Shown: positions 1 to 12,482, counted from the first letter of the stretch. The stretch: DNA of 64,000 nt from Sphingomonas gei (GCF_004792685.1 NZ_SRXT01000005.1:62001-126000), one strand, 5' to 3'. Translations and numbers: made by a program. The notes: a model not told the origin generated them from the letters alone.

Positions 1-81
1 CAAAGACCGCTTTCGGGCCTGATTTGTCGGCGTGAAGCCGTTGCGGGTTGCGATGGGGGCTTCGAGCCCTAGCTTGGAACG

Positions 82-948
82 ATGAGTCCCGCCACCCAAG
101 CCGCCCGCTCGCTCAAATCCGCGCTGATCGGCCAGGTGCGCGCGGTATTCAACGACAAGGCGAAAGGCGAGAAGCCGGTTCAGCGCAATCCCGAGAGGAG
201 CATGTTCGGCCCCCGGTCGGTGGTGTGGCGCGTCCATGGCGACGTCACTACGATGATGGTCGGCGGGGTGACTGCGCTGCTGCTCCAGATGCTCCATCCG
301 GCGGTGCTCGCCGGGGTGTGGGACCATTCGAGCTTTCGCGGCGACATGCTCGGCCGGCTGCGCCGCACGGCGCGCTTCATCGCGATGACGACTTATGGCG
401 CCGCCGAAGAGGCCGAGGTGTCGATCGCCAAGGTGCGCGACGTCCACACCCGCGTTCGCGGCGTGCTGGCCGATGGCACGCCCTATGCCGCAGACGATCC
501 GCGCCTGCTCGCCTGGGTTCACGTCACCGAGGCGGTGAGCTTCCTCGACGCCTGGCGGCGCTATGCCGAGCCCGGCATGTCGGCGAGCGATCAGGACCGC
601 TATTTCGCCGAGTTCGCCCGAGTGGCGGAAGCGCTGGGTGCCGACCCGATCCCGCGCAGCCGCGCCGAAGCCGACGCTCTGATCGCCGAAATGCGGCCAG
701 AATTGCTGGTCGATGCCCGCACCCGCGAAGTGGCGCGGATGGTGCTCGATCAGCCGGCGCCCAACCTTGCGGTCAAACCGTTCCAGATGCTGGCCTTCCA
801 GGCGGCGGTAGACCTCCTCCCCGATTGGGCCCGGCGGATGCACGGGCTTTCCGGCCCCGGCCTTGCCACGCCCGCGGTGCGGCTGGGCACCGGCGGCATT
901 GCCAGCACGATGCGCTGGGCGTTCCGATCGTCGTCAAGTCGGGACTAA
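82..948 (+). CDS. MpaB/DUF2236-family oxygenase-like protein
   Basis: This 288-residue protein matches the oxygenase MpaB (DUF2236) family, named after the mycophenolic-acid enzyme MpaB and including the rubber oxygenase Lcp, many of which bind b-type heme. The family core is visible: an RVHGD segment at about residues 50-54, a hydrophobic stretch to about 80 with LHPAVLAGVWDHS at 71-83, and a WVHVTEAVSFLDAWRRY segment near 145-162. No signal peptide is evident, so it is probably cytoplasmic. The start is preceded by a weak GGA five bases upstream. It converges on the reductase at 956-2017 with a 7-base gap. The substrate is unknown and cannot be inferred from the context. Confidence 0.85.
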   Translation: MSPATQAARSLKSALIGQVRAVFNDKAKGEKPVQRNPERSMFGPRSVVWRVHGDVTTMMVGGVTALLLQMLHPAVLAGVWDHSSFRGDMLGRLRRTARFIAMTTYGAAEEAEVSIAKVRDVHTRVRGVLADGTPYAADDPRLLAWVHVTEAVSFLDAWRRYAEPGMSASDQDRYFAEFARVAEALGADPIPRSRAEADALIAEMRPELLVDARTREVARMVLDQPAPNLAVKPFQMLAFQAAVDLLPDWARRMHGLSGPGLATPAVRLGTGGIASTMRWAFRSSSSRD

Positions 949-955
949 GTCCCGA

Positions 956-2017
956 TCAGGGGATGATCCGTTCCGCCCGCAGGCGCGCGAACAGATCGAA
1001 GAACGCGTCATCGGTCGGCTGGTATTCGGTGAAGCCGAGCCTGCGGCTCTTGCTCATGTCGGTAACCACCTCGATCGGCCGGCCCAGATCGGCATCGGTG
1101 TGCCAGGGCGACGACAGCCGCGCCAGGTCCGCCTCGACCAATCCTTCACGTTCGGCAAGCGCCCGCCAACGCGGTTCGTCACCGGCCATCTGCACCGCCA
1201 ACGGCTCGACGGAGCCATCGAAGCTTGCCGGCTCCACGCCAAACCATGCCGCGAGACGCCCCCACATCCAGCTCCAGCGGAAGACATCGCCGTTCACGAC
1301 GTTGAACGCTTCGTTGCGTGTCTCGGGCGTCGTCGCGGCCCAGAGCAGGTGCCGCGCCAGCAGCCGCGCGTCGGTCATGTCGGTTAGCCCGTTCCACTGC
1401 GCTGCGGACCCGGGAAAGCGGAAAGGGCGGCCGGTCTCGCGGCAGAGGCTGGCGTAGACGGCAAGTGTGGTGCCCATGTTCATGGCGTTTCCGACGGCCA
1501 TCCCGATCACGGTGTGCGGACGATGCACGCTCCACGAAAAACCATCGCGCTCGGCCGCGGCGAAAACCTCGTCTTCCTGCGCATAATAGAAATTCTCGAC
1601 GTCGAGCCGGCCCTGATCCTCGCGGAAAGGAGTCTGCGGCAACGCGCCCTTTCCATACGCCTCGAACGGCCCGAGATAATGCTTCAGACCCGTCACCAAC
1701 GCGACATGGCGGGTGCCCCCATTCGCGCGCAAGGCATCGAGCAAGTTGCGGACCATGGCGGCATTGACGCGGATATTGTCCGCCTCGCTGTCTTGCCGAA
1801 GCCATGTCGTGATGAGCACGATTTCGGGACGAACATCCGTCAAGGCGGCGGCCGTCGCGGCCTTGTCCTGAAGATCGGCTGCGACATGACGAACCCCGGC
1901 TTGCGCGGGGCGGCCGCGGGACAGCCCGTACACCGTCCAGCCTTCGCTCAGAAGCAGGTCGGCGCTCGCGCTGCCGACGATGCCGCTTGCGCCCACTACC
2001 AATGCCGTGCCGGCCAT
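956..2017 (-). CDS. SDR reductase of the PRISE (5-beta-reductase-like) type
   Basis: This is a 353-residue NAD(P)-dependent short-chain reductase. The dinucleotide-binding motif GASGIVG is at residues 9-15. The TGLKHYLGPF segment at 109-118, a Tyr pair at 144-145 and the HRPHTVIG segment near 165 are signatures of the progesterone 5-beta-reductase/iridoid synthase-like (PRISE) enone reductases, where Lys and Tyr of these motifs are catalytic. I chose the ATG at 2017 because GGGAG lies seven bases upstream; the in-frame ATG at 2023 sits too close to it. The gene is divergent from the dehydrogenase at 2257. It probably reduces activated C=C bonds of enones; the natural substrate is not predictable. 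Confidence 0.85.
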   Translation of the reverse strand: MAGTALVVGASGIVGSASADLLLSEGWTVYGLSRGRPAQAGVRHVAADLQDKAATAAALTDVRPEIVLITTWLRQDSEADNIRVNAAMVRNLLDALRANGGTRHVALVTGLKHYLGPFEAYGKGALPQTPFREDQGRLDVENFYYAQEDEVFAAAERDGFSWSVHRPHTVIGMAVGNAMNMGTTLAVYASLCRETGRPFRFPGSAAQWNGLTDMTDARLLARHLLWAATTPETRNEAFNVVNGDVFRWSWMWGRLAAWFGVEPASFDGSVEPLAVQMAGDEPRWRALAEREGLVEADLARLSSPWHTDADLGRPIEVVTDMSKSRRLGFTEYQPTDDAFFDLFARLRAERIIP

Positions 2018-2032
2018 GATCATGCTCCCAAA

Positions 2033-2095
2033 GCACCCGGGGCTAACCAACCGTCCCCCACGCGCTGACAACGCGCGTGCGGGTAGCCGGGGTGC
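2033..2095. repeat. 63-bp imperfect inverted repeat between divergent genes
   Basis: The outer arms GCACCCGGGGCTA (from 2033) and TAGCCGGGGTGC (to 2095) pair almost fully, and an inner pair around CCACGCGC/GCGCGTG nests inside. It lies in the 239-base gap between the divergent genes at 2017 and 2257. It could be a transcribed hairpin in the leader of either gene or a small mobile palindrome. No U-tract follows on either strand, so a simple terminator is unlikely. Confidence 0.5.
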
Positions 2096-2256
2096 ATGAT
2101 TGTGCGACTGGGGCGACCAACACCCAGCCACCGCCAAAGTATAAGCTGTTTAGGATTGCGCGGGGAACCAGTATAGGCCCGACACGACCATGCGCGGCCG
2201 GCACCGCCGGCTCGGCAGATGAGCGCTGCGCAATATCCGACATCGGAGACCAGATC

Positions 2257-3222
2257 GTGACCGGCCCAAACCCTTCCGGAAGTCGCGTTGCCATCGTGGG
2301 CACCGGCCATGTCGGCGCGACCGCTGCTTATGCCCTGATGCTCCGGGCATTGTTCAGAGAAATCGTTCTGATCGACAGCAACGCGGATCTCGCCCGGGCC
2401 GAAGCTGCCGATCTCAAAGACGCCAATGCGCTGGCGCGGCCGGCGAGGATCTGGGCCGGCACCTATGCGGATGCGCGCACCGCCAGCATTGCCGTGGTGA
2501 CCGCCGGAGGGGCCACGCACGGTTCGCAGTCCCGCCTCTCCGTTGCTGGCGAAAGTGCGAAGATCGTGACGTCGTGTGTAGATGAATTGATAGGCGCCGG
2601 CTTCGCCGGCATCATTCTAGTCGCGGCCAATCCGGTGGATTTGATGTCGCTGGTGGCATTTCGCCGCTCCGGACTACCGTCATCGCACGTGATCGGCACC
2701 GGGACCTTGCTGGACACCAACCGCCTGAGGCAGGAACTCGCGGTCAAATTAGGGGTCTCCGCGTGGGCGGTGGAAGGATTTGTGCTCGGCGAGCATGGCG
2801 ACAGCGAAGTCGTCGCTTTCTCGAGCCTGCGCGTCGGCGGCTTGAGTATGAAGGCGTTCGCTTCTCCTTCGCCCGAGCCCGATCGTAGCGAAATCGCACG
2901 GAAGGTTCGCGAAGCCGCGTATGAGATCGCATCCGGCAAAGGCTATACGTCGTTCGGAGTGGCGACCGCGATCGTCCGAATCTGCGAAGCTATCGTGCGC
3001 GACGAACACGCGGTTCTCCCCGTTTCTACCTTGCTGACGGGGCAGCTGGGAATTGGGGATCTGTATTTGAGCCTCCCTTGTGTCCTCGGCGCGGGCGGCA
3101 TCGAACGCGTGCTGATCCCGGACCTGTCGAGTGCGGAAGCCGAGGCATTGCGCAGGTCGGCGGCCGCACTCGCCGAGGCAGGCTCTTCGATCGGAATCGA
3201 CCCCGGGACCCCGACTTCGTAA
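2257..3222 (+). CDS. L-lactate/malate dehydrogenase family protein
   Basis: This is an NAD-dependent 2-hydroxyacid dehydrogenase of 321 residues. The Rossmann glycine motif GTGHVG is at 15-20, NPVD at 125-128, the LDTNRLR segment carrying the substrate-binding Arg at 152-158, and the GEHGDSE active-site block with catalytic His180 at 178-184. The mobile-loop segment AGGATHGSQSRL (83-94) keeps the catalytic Arg93. At the position that is Gln in classical lactate dehydrogenase and Arg in malate dehydrogenase it carries Thr, so the substrate is uncertain. The GTG start at 2257 has GGAGA eight bases upstream; the reading frame stays open further upstream but that part looks non-coding. It stands alone and is divergent from the SDR gene. 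Confidence 0.85.
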   Translation: MTGPNPSGSRVAIVGTGHVGATAAYALMLRALFREIVLIDSNADLARAEAADLKDANALARPARIWAGTYADARTASIAVVTAGGATHGSQSRLSVAGESAKIVTSCVDELIGAGFAGIILVAANPVDLMSLVAFRRSGLPSSHVIGTGTLLDTNRLRQELAVKLGVSAWAVEGFVLGEHGDSEVVAFSSLRVGGLSMKAFASPSPEPDRSEIARKVREAAYEIASGKGYTSFGVATAIVRICEAIVRDEHAVLPVSTLLTGQLGIGDLYLSLPCVLGAGGIERVLIPDLSSAEAEALRRSAAALAEAGSSIGIDPGTPTS

Positions 3223-3323
3223 CGATCTGGCACGGGTGTTAACGGGCTTGCGCACGGTGTCGTTTCGGCACGTCCCGTTCTGGTGCTTGCTGCGCTGTAT
3301 TTCGGCCGCGCCCGCCGACGTAG

Positions 3324-4325
3324 ATGTTACGAATGCATTTACCAGCTTCGTTGGCGCCTCTTCTACGCACATGCTTCGCACTTTTGCTGACGGCGCTGGC
3401 GATCGGCGCGAATGGTGCCGCGTCGGCGGGCACCCCGGCGATGGGACGCTTCGAACAATTGCGCGGGCAGGATCTGCGGGTGGCGCGCGTGACGTACAGG
3501 CTTGCGATCGCGAACCAGGCACAATGCGCGGCCGTTCTCACGCCGCAACTGGGTTTCGTTCTTCACAGGCTGGAACAATATGGACCGGCGGACCGACAGG
3601 AAGCGGCGCACAGCTTCGGACTCGGCGTGCATGTCGGAGTCATGGCGGTTGTCGGCGATAGCCCAGCCGACAGGGCCGGGCTTCTCCCCGGCGACCAGCT
3701 TCTCTCGATCAACGGGCACGATCTGGGCGAGCCCGCCGCAAACGGCGATCAGAGCCGCCGGTCCCTAGACCGCGCGGAGCAGATTCTCGTCGAGCACATG
3801 CGGCGCGGGGCCGTGACGCTGCGGGTGTCGTCGGCCAGCGGCGAGCGCGAAATTCACTTCGTGGCCGAGCGCGGCTGCCCTTCCAACGTCGAATTCATCC
3901 CGGGCGACGAAGTGAATGCCTGGGCAGATGGGAAGCGTGTGATGATCAGCGACGGGCTGCTCGGTCGTTGCGCGACCGACGACGACCTTGCTCTCGTAAT
4001 CGGGCACGAGATGGCGCACAATTTGCTGCATCATCGCCAGCGGCTCGCAGCCCAAGGCGCTTCTGCAAACACCATGCTGCCCGCGGCCGCGGCGTCCGCC
4101 GAGATTCGCGCCGCCGAGGAAGAGGCCGATCGCCTGGCCGTGGGCCTTGCGACGGCGGCGGCTTATGATCTGTCGGGCGCCGAAGTATTTATCGGCAGGC
4201 TGATGGGCCAGAGCAATGTCGCCGCTGCGACACATCCCGATCTGTCCCGACGCCTTTCGCTGCTGCGCGCCGCGATCGCCGACGTCAGGCGCGGCGGCGA
4301 ACCCGGCGTCATCCCCAAGGGCTAG
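3324..4325 (+). CDS. M48-family metalloprotease with PDZ domain, exported
   Basis: This 333-residue protein is a peptidase family M48 (Ste24/BepA-like) zinc protease. An N-terminal hydrophobic stretch (about 10-35) looks like a signal peptide, so it acts in the periplasm. A PDZ-like segment spans about 103-175 (GVMAVVGDSPADRAGL, then GDQLLSING). The zinc motif HEMAH is at 228-232, and EEEAD (265-269) supplies the likely third ligand and the conserved Asp. A PDZ domain placed before the protease domain suggests substrate selection or docking in envelope protein quality control. The start is uncertain, since ATG 3324 and ATG 3333 both lack a good ribosome site. Its stop overlaps that of the convergent L,D-transpeptidase gene (shared ctag). 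Confidence 0.85.
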   Translation: MLRMHLPASLAPLLRTCFALLLTALAIGANGAASAGTPAMGRFEQLRGQDLRVARVTYRLAIANQAQCAAVLTPQLGFVLHRLEQYGPADRQEAAHSFGLGVHVGVMAVVGDSPADRAGLLPGDQLLSINGHDLGEPAANGDQSRRSLDRAEQILVEHMRRGAVTLRVSSASGEREIHFVAERGCPSNVEFIPGDEVNAWADGKRVMISDGLLGRCATDDDLALVIGHEMAHNLLHHRQRLAAQGASANTMLPAAAASAEIRAAEEEADRLAVGLATAAAYDLSGAEVFIGRLMGQSNVAAATHPDLSRRLSLLRAAIADVRRGGEPGVIPKG

Positions 4326-5008
4326 GGCTTGCGGCCAAGGGCGAATACCGCTTCGAGGGACTTGGTTTCGGGCAGGATATAGACGATCCCGACCGTCCCC
4401 TGGAACGCGGGCGCCACGATCGCGTCGTAGAAATGCACGGGCACGTTGATGCAGCCATAGGAAATGCGATTGTCGAGCGGAGTCGGCGAAGCGAGGCGGG
4501 CATGCCGCCGATCCTTGGGATTGCCCTGGATCACGCGATGGAGCGACAAGGCGCTGTCATAATCGACCCATAGAATGTCCTGGTCGAAGTCGTTCCCCAG
4601 CGAAGCTTCGAACCGCCCCGCCGGGGTAGTGCGTTCTGCCGGCTTAATCGTCGCGAGCTTGCGCTGGCCGATGCCGGGGACGGTATCGTCTCCGCGGCCC
4701 ATGCCGAGCAGCGCCGGCGCCGCGCCCCGGATGCGGCCGTCGCCATCAAAGACGAAGACCTTCGCGCTGACCTTGTCGATGACGATGAATGGCAGTGCCT
4801 GATTGTCGTGCGAATCCACGATCCAATTGGCGATTCGGCGCGCCTCTTTGGAAGCGGCTTCCGCTCCGAAGTCGACACCGGGCGTGTCGGCAGGCGGGCG
4901 CGCCACCGCGGGCATGGCAAATCCCAGGCTGCCGATCAGCATCGCCAGCAGCATGCCCGGCACAGCCGGGCGCTGCGTTATAGGGCGGCGGGTCCTGTCG
5001 TGGCGCAC
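4322..5008 (-). CDS. L,D-transpeptidase (YkuD domain), exported
   Basis: This 228-residue protein carries a signal-like segment at 18-37 followed by a YkuD-type L,D-transpeptidase catalytic domain. The active-site block has His157 (LHRV) and RISYGCINV with the nucleophile Cys186 preceded by S-Y-G. Such enzymes cross-link peptidoglycan 3-3 or attach proteins to it in the periplasm. It lies 13 bases downstream of the tpsA stop, so it is almost certainly the third gene of the tpsB-tpsA operon. That is an unusual partner for a two-partner secretion system. The family assignment is firm; the cross-linking versus protein-anchoring role is open. Confidence 0.88.
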   Translation of the reverse strand: MRHDRTRRPITQRPAVPGMLLAMLIGSLGFAMPAVARPPADTPGVDFGAEAASKEARRIANWIVDSHDNQALPFIVIDKVSAKVFVFDGDGRIRGAAPALLGMGRGDDTVPGIGQRKLATIKPAERTTPAGRFEASLGNDFDQDILWVDYDSALSLHRVIQGNPKDRRHARLASPTPLDNRISYGCINVPVHFYDAIVAPAFQGTVGIVYILPETKSLEAVFALGRKP

Positions 5009-5021
5009 GATTCCGGCCAGA

Positions 5022-7487
5022 TCAGTGGCGCGCCTGTTTTCGGCGATAGACCGGCACCGCCGGGGCCTTGGGCTTGGGGCTCTCGAGGAAAGAGTTCCCC
5101 GCCTTTTCGCTGCCGACGCGACTGATCGGGCGCTGGTCGGCGACGGTCGGCGCCTCGAACGATGCGAGTTGGGTGCCGGGCATGCGGACGCCGTTGCCGG
5201 CGACGGCGAGGCCGGGCGCTATCGGCACGAGCCTTACCTCTGGGCCGAGCCCGGTGAGAGGCTGCTGAATGGCGGGCAGGTTGGCCGACGGCGTAGGCGT
5301 AGGCGTTGGGGCGGGGGCCGGCGCGGGCGTTGGTGTCGGAGTCGGCGCAGGTGCCGGCGTTGGCGTGGGTGTCGGTGCTGGCGTTGGCGTGGGCGTCGGT
5401 GCCGGTGCCGGTGTTGGCGTGGGGGTCGGCACCGGGGTAGGCGTCGGCGTCGGCGTGGGAGCCGGCGTAGGCGTAGGCGTAGGCGTCGGCGTCGGCACGG
5501 GCGTCGGCGTGGGGGTGGGTGTCGGGGCGGGCGTGGGAGTCGGCGTGGCGGCGGGGCTTATCGTCCCGCGCGTCCGCGAGCCGGCTACGCAGCAATTGGC
5601 AGCGAGCGCGTATTGGTCGGCATTGGCGCCGCCGAGGCTATAGCCGGCGAAGGTGATCCCGGTTGTTCCAACCGCCGAATCATCGAACACCGCCGTTGCG
5701 CCCGGCTCCTGGATCAATACGACCCCGACCGGAAGCCCGGACGCCGCGTTGGTGTTGAAGCCCGACAGCGTCGCGTTGTTGGTGCCATCGAACACCTTGT
5801 CGCCATTGGGGAAGACCAGCATGCGCTGGGTCAGCGTCGCGCCTTCGGTCAGCACGAAGTTGGGCAGGAAGTCGGTCGGCGCGGCATAGGAGACCGGATT
5901 ATAAAAGAGGTTCGCCGGCGCCACGGTGACCGTGGTGGGCGGTGCGAGCGGAGCGAAGATAATCGTCCCGCCTGCCGGCCCGGGGCCGCTCCCGTCCGCG
6001 CCTGCGATCAGCGTGAGCCCGACCGGCAGGCCGAGGCTCTGCGCGGGAATGGTCGAGCCGCGGGTCAGGGTGATGGCGTCGTCGATATGCACGTCATGCC
6101 CCGCACACAGGCGGATATTGCCGTCGGTGGTGGTGAGTGCGTGGAAGACCTGGATGTTCTGGCCGGCGCTCAGCGAGATGCTGCCGTTGACCGTGGTCAG
6201 CGGCGCATTGACGATCACGTCGCGACCGCAGCACGCGACGATGTTGCCGTTGGTCGCACTGATCGGCGCGTTGATGATCACGTCGCGATAGCCGTTCATC
6301 GTCAATGTCGTCGGGGTGCCCGATGCGGTCCAGGCGACGGCATCGTTGACGATGATGTCGCCATTGCCTCCGCTGGCGTCTCCGGGCAGCGGGATCGTGC
6401 TGATCACGACATTGTTGGTCACTAATTGAGTCGACAGCGTCGCGCCGGAGATGTTGCCGCCGGCACCGACGATGAAGTCGGCCGGATCGATCAGCCAGGT
6501 GCCGGTGAGGCCGGACGCGGCGGCGGTGGTGATGCGCGCATTGCTCGCGACGTTGACGGTCGCGGCGGAGGTTTCGATGAAGCCGCCATTGCCGCCATTC
6601 GGCGCGCTGGCATCCAAAGTCCCGCCGACGCTCATCGTGCCGCTCTGCATATCGCCGAGCAGCATGATCCTGCCGTCGCGGCTCTGCAGGCTGCGTGCCT
6701 CGATCACACCGCTATTGTTCACTGCGGTGCGCAGCAAGGCGCCGGCCGCCTGTGCGGTCATCATCACCCGCCCGCCATCGGCTTGGAGCAAGCCGCCATT
6801 CTGGACGAGAGCGTTTACCGCGCCCTTGTCGACCGCGACGTTGAGCAGACCGTCGCCCGCCACGTCGAGCGTGATGGCGGTGCCGGCGGCAAGCGCTACC
6901 GTACCCAGATTGGCGCGGATCACGCCCTGATTGTCGACGCGCCCGCCGAGCAGCGCGACATAGCCGCCGTCGGCGGTGATCGAGCCGTCATTGCGCACCG
7001 CGCCGCCGCTGCCGGAAAAGGCATAATGCCCGTTCATGAAGTCCGCATCGGAAAGGTCGAGCGTGGATGCAACGAGGCCGCCGACATTGACGTTGGCGCC
7101 CTTGCCGAAGACCACGCCGTTGGGATTGACGAGGAAGACCTTGCCGTTAGCCGACAGCGAACCGAGGATCGCCGAGGGATCGGGACCGGTCACGCGGTTG
7201 AGCGCGACCGAAGCGCTGTTGGGCTGGACATAGACCACCGTCTCGGTCTTGCCGATCGAGAAGCTCTGCCAGTTGAGCACGGCGTTCTGGCTGCCCTGAT
7301 TGACCGTCAGCGTGTTGGCGCTGGTGGTCACCGTCGCGTTGCCGGCCGCCACCGTGCCGCCGCTGGGCAGGGTCTGGGCTTGTACCGAAGCCAAAGGCGC
7401 GGCAATGCCGAGCGCGGCTAGGCCGACGAACTTCACCAGGGACGTCGATCCGAACAACAGGCTCTTGCGGCGATCGGTGCTGGGCAT
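5022..7487 (-). CDS. TpsA-type exoprotein (FHA/haemagglutination domain) with Thr-Pro tail
   Basis: This 821-residue secreted protein is the substrate half of a two-partner secretion system. A long signal peptide (about 1-38) leads into a TPS/haemagglutination-activity domain (about 40-170) with the diagnostic NPNG motif at 121-124. Beta-helix-like rungs follow, three of which near residues 405-470 form a repeat of about 22 residues (starting [20 protein letters not shown] and [10 protein letters not shown]). A YDG-type module ([12 protein letters not shown] to [16 protein letters not shown]) comes next. A Thr-Pro/Ala-Pro repeat spans about 645-733 and a basic tail ends RRKQARH. The start at 7487 has AAAGGA seven bases upstream and lies 53 bases after the tpsB stop. 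Adhesin or surface filament is the likely role; at 821 residues it is short for the family. Confidence 0.88.
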   Translation of the reverse strand: MPSTDRRKSLLFGSTSLVKFVGLAALGIAAPLASVQAQTLPSGGTVAAGNATVTTSANTLTVNQGSQNAVLNWQSFSIGKTETVVYVQPNSASVALNRVTGPDPSAILGSLSANGKVFLVNPNGVVFGKGANVNVGGLVASTLDLSDADFMNGHYAFSGSGGAVRNDGSITADGGYVALLGGRVDNQGVIRANLGTVALAAGTAITLDVAGDGLLNVAVDKGAVNALVQNGGLLQADGGRVMMTAQAAGALLRTAVNNSGVIEARSLQSRDGRIMLLGDMQSGTMSVGGTLDASAPNGGNGGFIETSAATVNVASNARITTAAASGLTGTWLIDPADFIVGAGGNISGATLSTQLVTNNVVISTIPLPGDASGGNGDIIVNDAVAWTASGTPTTLTMNGYRDVIINAPISATNGNIVACCGRDVIVNAPLTTVNGSISLSAGQNIQVFHALTTTDGNIRLCAGHDVHIDDAITLTRGSTIPAQSLGLPVGLTLIAGADGSGPGPAGGTIIFAPLAPPTTVTVAPANLFYNPVSYAAPTDFLPNFVLTEGATLTQRMLVFPNGDKVFDGTNNATLSGFNTNAASGLPVGVVLIQEPGATAVFDDSAVGTTGITFAGYSLGGANADQYALAANCCVAGSRTRGTISPAATPTPTPAPTPTPTPTPVPTPTPTPTPTPAPTPTPTPTPVPTPTPTPAPAPTPTPTPAPTPTPTPAPAPTPTPTPAPAPAPTPTPTPSANLPAIQQPLTGLGPEVRLVPIAPGLAVAGNGVRMPGTQLASFEAPTVADQRPISRVGSEKAGNSFLESPKPKAPAVPVYRRKQARH
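5290..5549. repeat. Low-complexity Thr-Pro coding repeat inside tpsA
   Basis: About 260 bases of a 6-bp-period GC-rich repeat encode alternating Thr-Pro, Ala-Pro and Val-Pro dipeptides near the C-terminus of the exoprotein. The synonymous third positions vary, which suggests selection for the peptide rather than simple DNA slippage. In the protein it would form a stiff, extended stalk between the beta-helix/YDG part and the basic tail. Length variation between strains is likely. Confidence 0.9.
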
Positions 7488-7540
7488 TGTGCAATCCTTT
7501 ACGCGTACGGGCGAGGCGCCCAGCAAATCTCGGGCGCTCG

Positions 7541-9208
7541 TCAAAACAGCTTCACGATCTGGAACCAGAAGCGCCCGTCGCGGTCGGGCGCGGACGTCGC
7601 CGGGCCAGTGCCCAGCTTGCGGGCATAACTGCCGCGCAGGATGATGCCCTCGGGCCCGTACCAGTTCAGGCCGGCGCCATAGCCGCTGCGGCTGGCATGG
7701 TTGGAGCCGATGAACCAGGGGTCCTGCGCGTAGCGCACCCGACCGGTGTCGACGAAGCCGATCAGCTCGAATTCGCCCGGAAGCTTGCCCGTCCACTGGC
7801 CGAGCCGCAGCCGGGCCTCGACGGTGGCGAGATAGCCGATGTCGCCGAACGCCTCACCCTCAGGATAGGCGCGCACGCCATAAGCGCCGCCGAGCTCCAT
7901 CTTCTCCGAGCTGTCGAGATTGTCGAAAGCGATCTGGCCGCGGATGGCGCCGTAGAGCGAGAAGGGGCCGGCGATCGTCTGCAGCCGCGCGAAGCTGGCC
8001 TGGAGCTTGTTGTAGCCCCCGTCGCTCTGCGCGGTGACTGCGTCGATAGCGCGTTCGGGCGCGCTCCGGATGTCGAGGTTCCCGATCGTCCAGCCGGCGG
8101 AAAAGACGTTGGAGCTTCCGCCGCCTAGGTCGTCGCGAAAGTCGCCGGAGAAGCCGAGCGTCCCGGCATGGATGCGTTTGCGTGATTCGCTCGAGACCAG
8201 GCCGATCTCGTCCCGAAGCATCTTGGCGTCGAAGGCGGCCAGCGCATAGAGGTTGGCGCGCCGCGAGCGGACGACCGGATAGCTGGCATAGGCGCTGAGG
8301 ATGTCGGCGGTTCCCTCACCGTCGAGCGACTCGAATTCGCGACCCAGCGTGTAGCGCAGATGGGCGTAAGCGATCCCGAGCGTCGCGTTGCCGACTGGGG
8401 CCTGGTAGGAGATCCGGCCATAGCCGAGCCCCCCATCCGATGCGAGCAGGCGTACGCTGAGCAGGTCGCCGATGCCCGCCGGATTGTTGACGTTGATCGT
8501 GCCGCCGAAACGATAGGCGCCGGTATAGCGGCTACCGGCATTGTCCGCCTCGACATTGCCGCTGATCAGCGGGCCGCGGGCCACGTCGACGATCAGATCG
8601 GAGGTGCCGACTTCGCTGCCGGGCGCCAGCGTCGCCTTCACCCGCACGCCGGGAATATCGGAGAGCAGCAGCAGGCGGCGTTCGAGCGGATCGTTGTAGA
8701 CGAGATTGCCGGAATCCAGGCCCCGGAGAACGCGGGCGGGTACGCCGTTCGAAATCGGGGCCGTGTTGCGCAGGTCGATCTTGCCGTAGCGGCCCTCCAC
8801 CACCGCGATCGTCAGTGCGCCGTTCTGGACGTCCTGCTCGGGGAGGTAGGCCTGGGCGAGGATATAGCCGCGGGCGTGATAGAAGTCGGAGATGCGCGCG
8901 GCGAGCGCGCGGAGCTGGGCGAAGGTCAGCGACCGTTCGGGGGTGAACCCGCTGGCGGAGAGCAGTTCGGCCTCGGAGAATCGCGTCTGGCCGGTGATCC
9001 GGAGCGAATGCACCTGGATCGAAGGGCCGCCCGGCGGATCGGCGGCGAGCGCGGCGGGATCGATGACCAGCTGGGGTGTCGGCCGCACCGGCGCGGGGGG
9101 CTGTGGGAGCTGTTGGAGCTGGGTACCGACATTGGGCACCTGCTGCGCTTGCGCCGCCACAGGTATTGCGAGCAAGGCAAACGCGACATGGCTTGGTTTG
9201 AACATCAT
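7541..9208 (-). CDS. TpsB-type outer-membrane transporter (ShlB/FhaC/HecB family)
   Basis: This 555-residue protein is the outer-membrane transporter of the two-partner secretion system. A signal peptide (about 1-22, ending AAQAQ) is followed by a Pro/Gln-rich linker. A POTRA-type domain (about 50-125, [14 protein letters not shown] onward) and a further POTRA-like stretch ([13 protein letters not shown]) come before the ShlB/FhaC beta-barrel, which ends in the aromatic residue of FQIVKLF as expected for BAM-dependent insertion. Two adjacent ATG codons (9208 and 9205) are possible starts with GAGA just upstream. It is the first gene of the operon; tpsA starts 53 bases after its stop. Confidence 0.9.
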   Translation of the reverse strand: MMFKPSHVAFALLAIPVAAQAQQVPNVGTQLQQLPQPPAPVRPTPQLVIDPAALAADPPGGPSIQVHSLRITGQTRFSEAELLSASGFTPERSLTFAQLRALAARISDFYHARGYILAQAYLPEQDVQNGALTIAVVEGRYGKIDLRNTAPISNGVPARVLRGLDSGNLVYNDPLERRLLLLSDIPGVRVKATLAPGSEVGTSDLIVDVARGPLISGNVEADNAGSRYTGAYRFGGTINVNNPAGIGDLLSVRLLASDGGLGYGRISYQAPVGNATLGIAYAHLRYTLGREFESLDGEGTADILSAYASYPVVRSRRANLYALAAFDAKMLRDEIGLVSSESRKRIHAGTLGFSGDFRDDLGGGSSNVFSAGWTIGNLDIRSAPERAIDAVTAQSDGGYNKLQASFARLQTIAGPFSLYGAIRGQIAFDNLDSSEKMELGGAYGVRAYPEGEAFGDIGYLATVEARLRLGQWTGKLPGEFELIGFVDTGRVRYAQDPWFIGSNHASRSGYGAGLNWYGPEGIILRGSYARKLGTGPATSAPDRDGRFWFQIVKLF

Positions 9209-9454
9209 GTTCTCGAGTGCTGGCGCATCAGAGCGTGACGCACCCACGCAGCGGCGGGTGCACACGTAGCAAGTTCTGATAGTCGGCTTGAGCCGGGTCG
9301 CCTCGTCACTCGATAAACGCGAGTCTTACTTTACGATCGCTTCGATGACTCCTAGTGTAGAAAGGTTAAAATAGCCTTAACGAGATAGCCAAGTATTTGT
9401 AACATAGATTTATTTAGCTAAGAATAGCTTGGCGAGCCCGCTTTCGCGTTCGCG
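9209..9454 (-). promoter_or_regulatory. AT-rich upstream region of the tpsB operon
   Basis: This 246-base gap lies between the gyrB stop and tpsB. Bases 9340-9430 are strikingly AT-rich compared with the surroundings, which is what a promoter or silencer-binding region would look like. A weak hairpin (AGCTA/TAGCT at 9416-9429) may mark the gyrB end, and a GCACCC/GGGTGC stem sits near 9244-9264 in the presumed leader. I could not fix a convincing -35/-10 pair. No gene is visible here. Confidence 0.45.
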
Positions 9455-12381
<2,927 letters not shown>

Positions 12382-12413
12382 CAGGTTGGCAATGGCGGCG
12401 GCGTGGGCGGGAC

Positions 12414-12429
12414 CCAACCGTTCGGTTGG
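12414..12429. promoter_or_regulatory. Candidate operator 2, CCAACC-N4-GGTTGG
   Basis: This is the second copy of the palindrome in the arsR leader, with spacer GTTC; it extends by one further base pair (CG) at the spacer edge. It lies 33 bases upstream of the arsR start codon, a likely place to block transcription. Assignment to the ArsR protein is inferred from position and symmetry only. Confidence 0.55.
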
Positions 12430-12482
12430 ATGGGTAAGCTTATGATTTTCGCAGGCTTTGCCGGGTGCGGTGCCGCTACCGG

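Noticed and set aside
2077..2256. N-terminal extension of the lactate-type dehydrogenase
   Set aside because: The 60 extra residues are Cys/Pro/Thr-rich without family similarity, and GTG 2257 has a good ribosome site.
5290..5549. Regular repeat considered as a CRISPR array or tandem regulatory repeat
   Set aside because: The period is 6 bases without spacers, and it is in frame within tpsA.
4803..6425. Arg/Gly-rich open frame opposite tpsA
   Set aside because: It is created by the Thr-Pro codon repeat read backwards.
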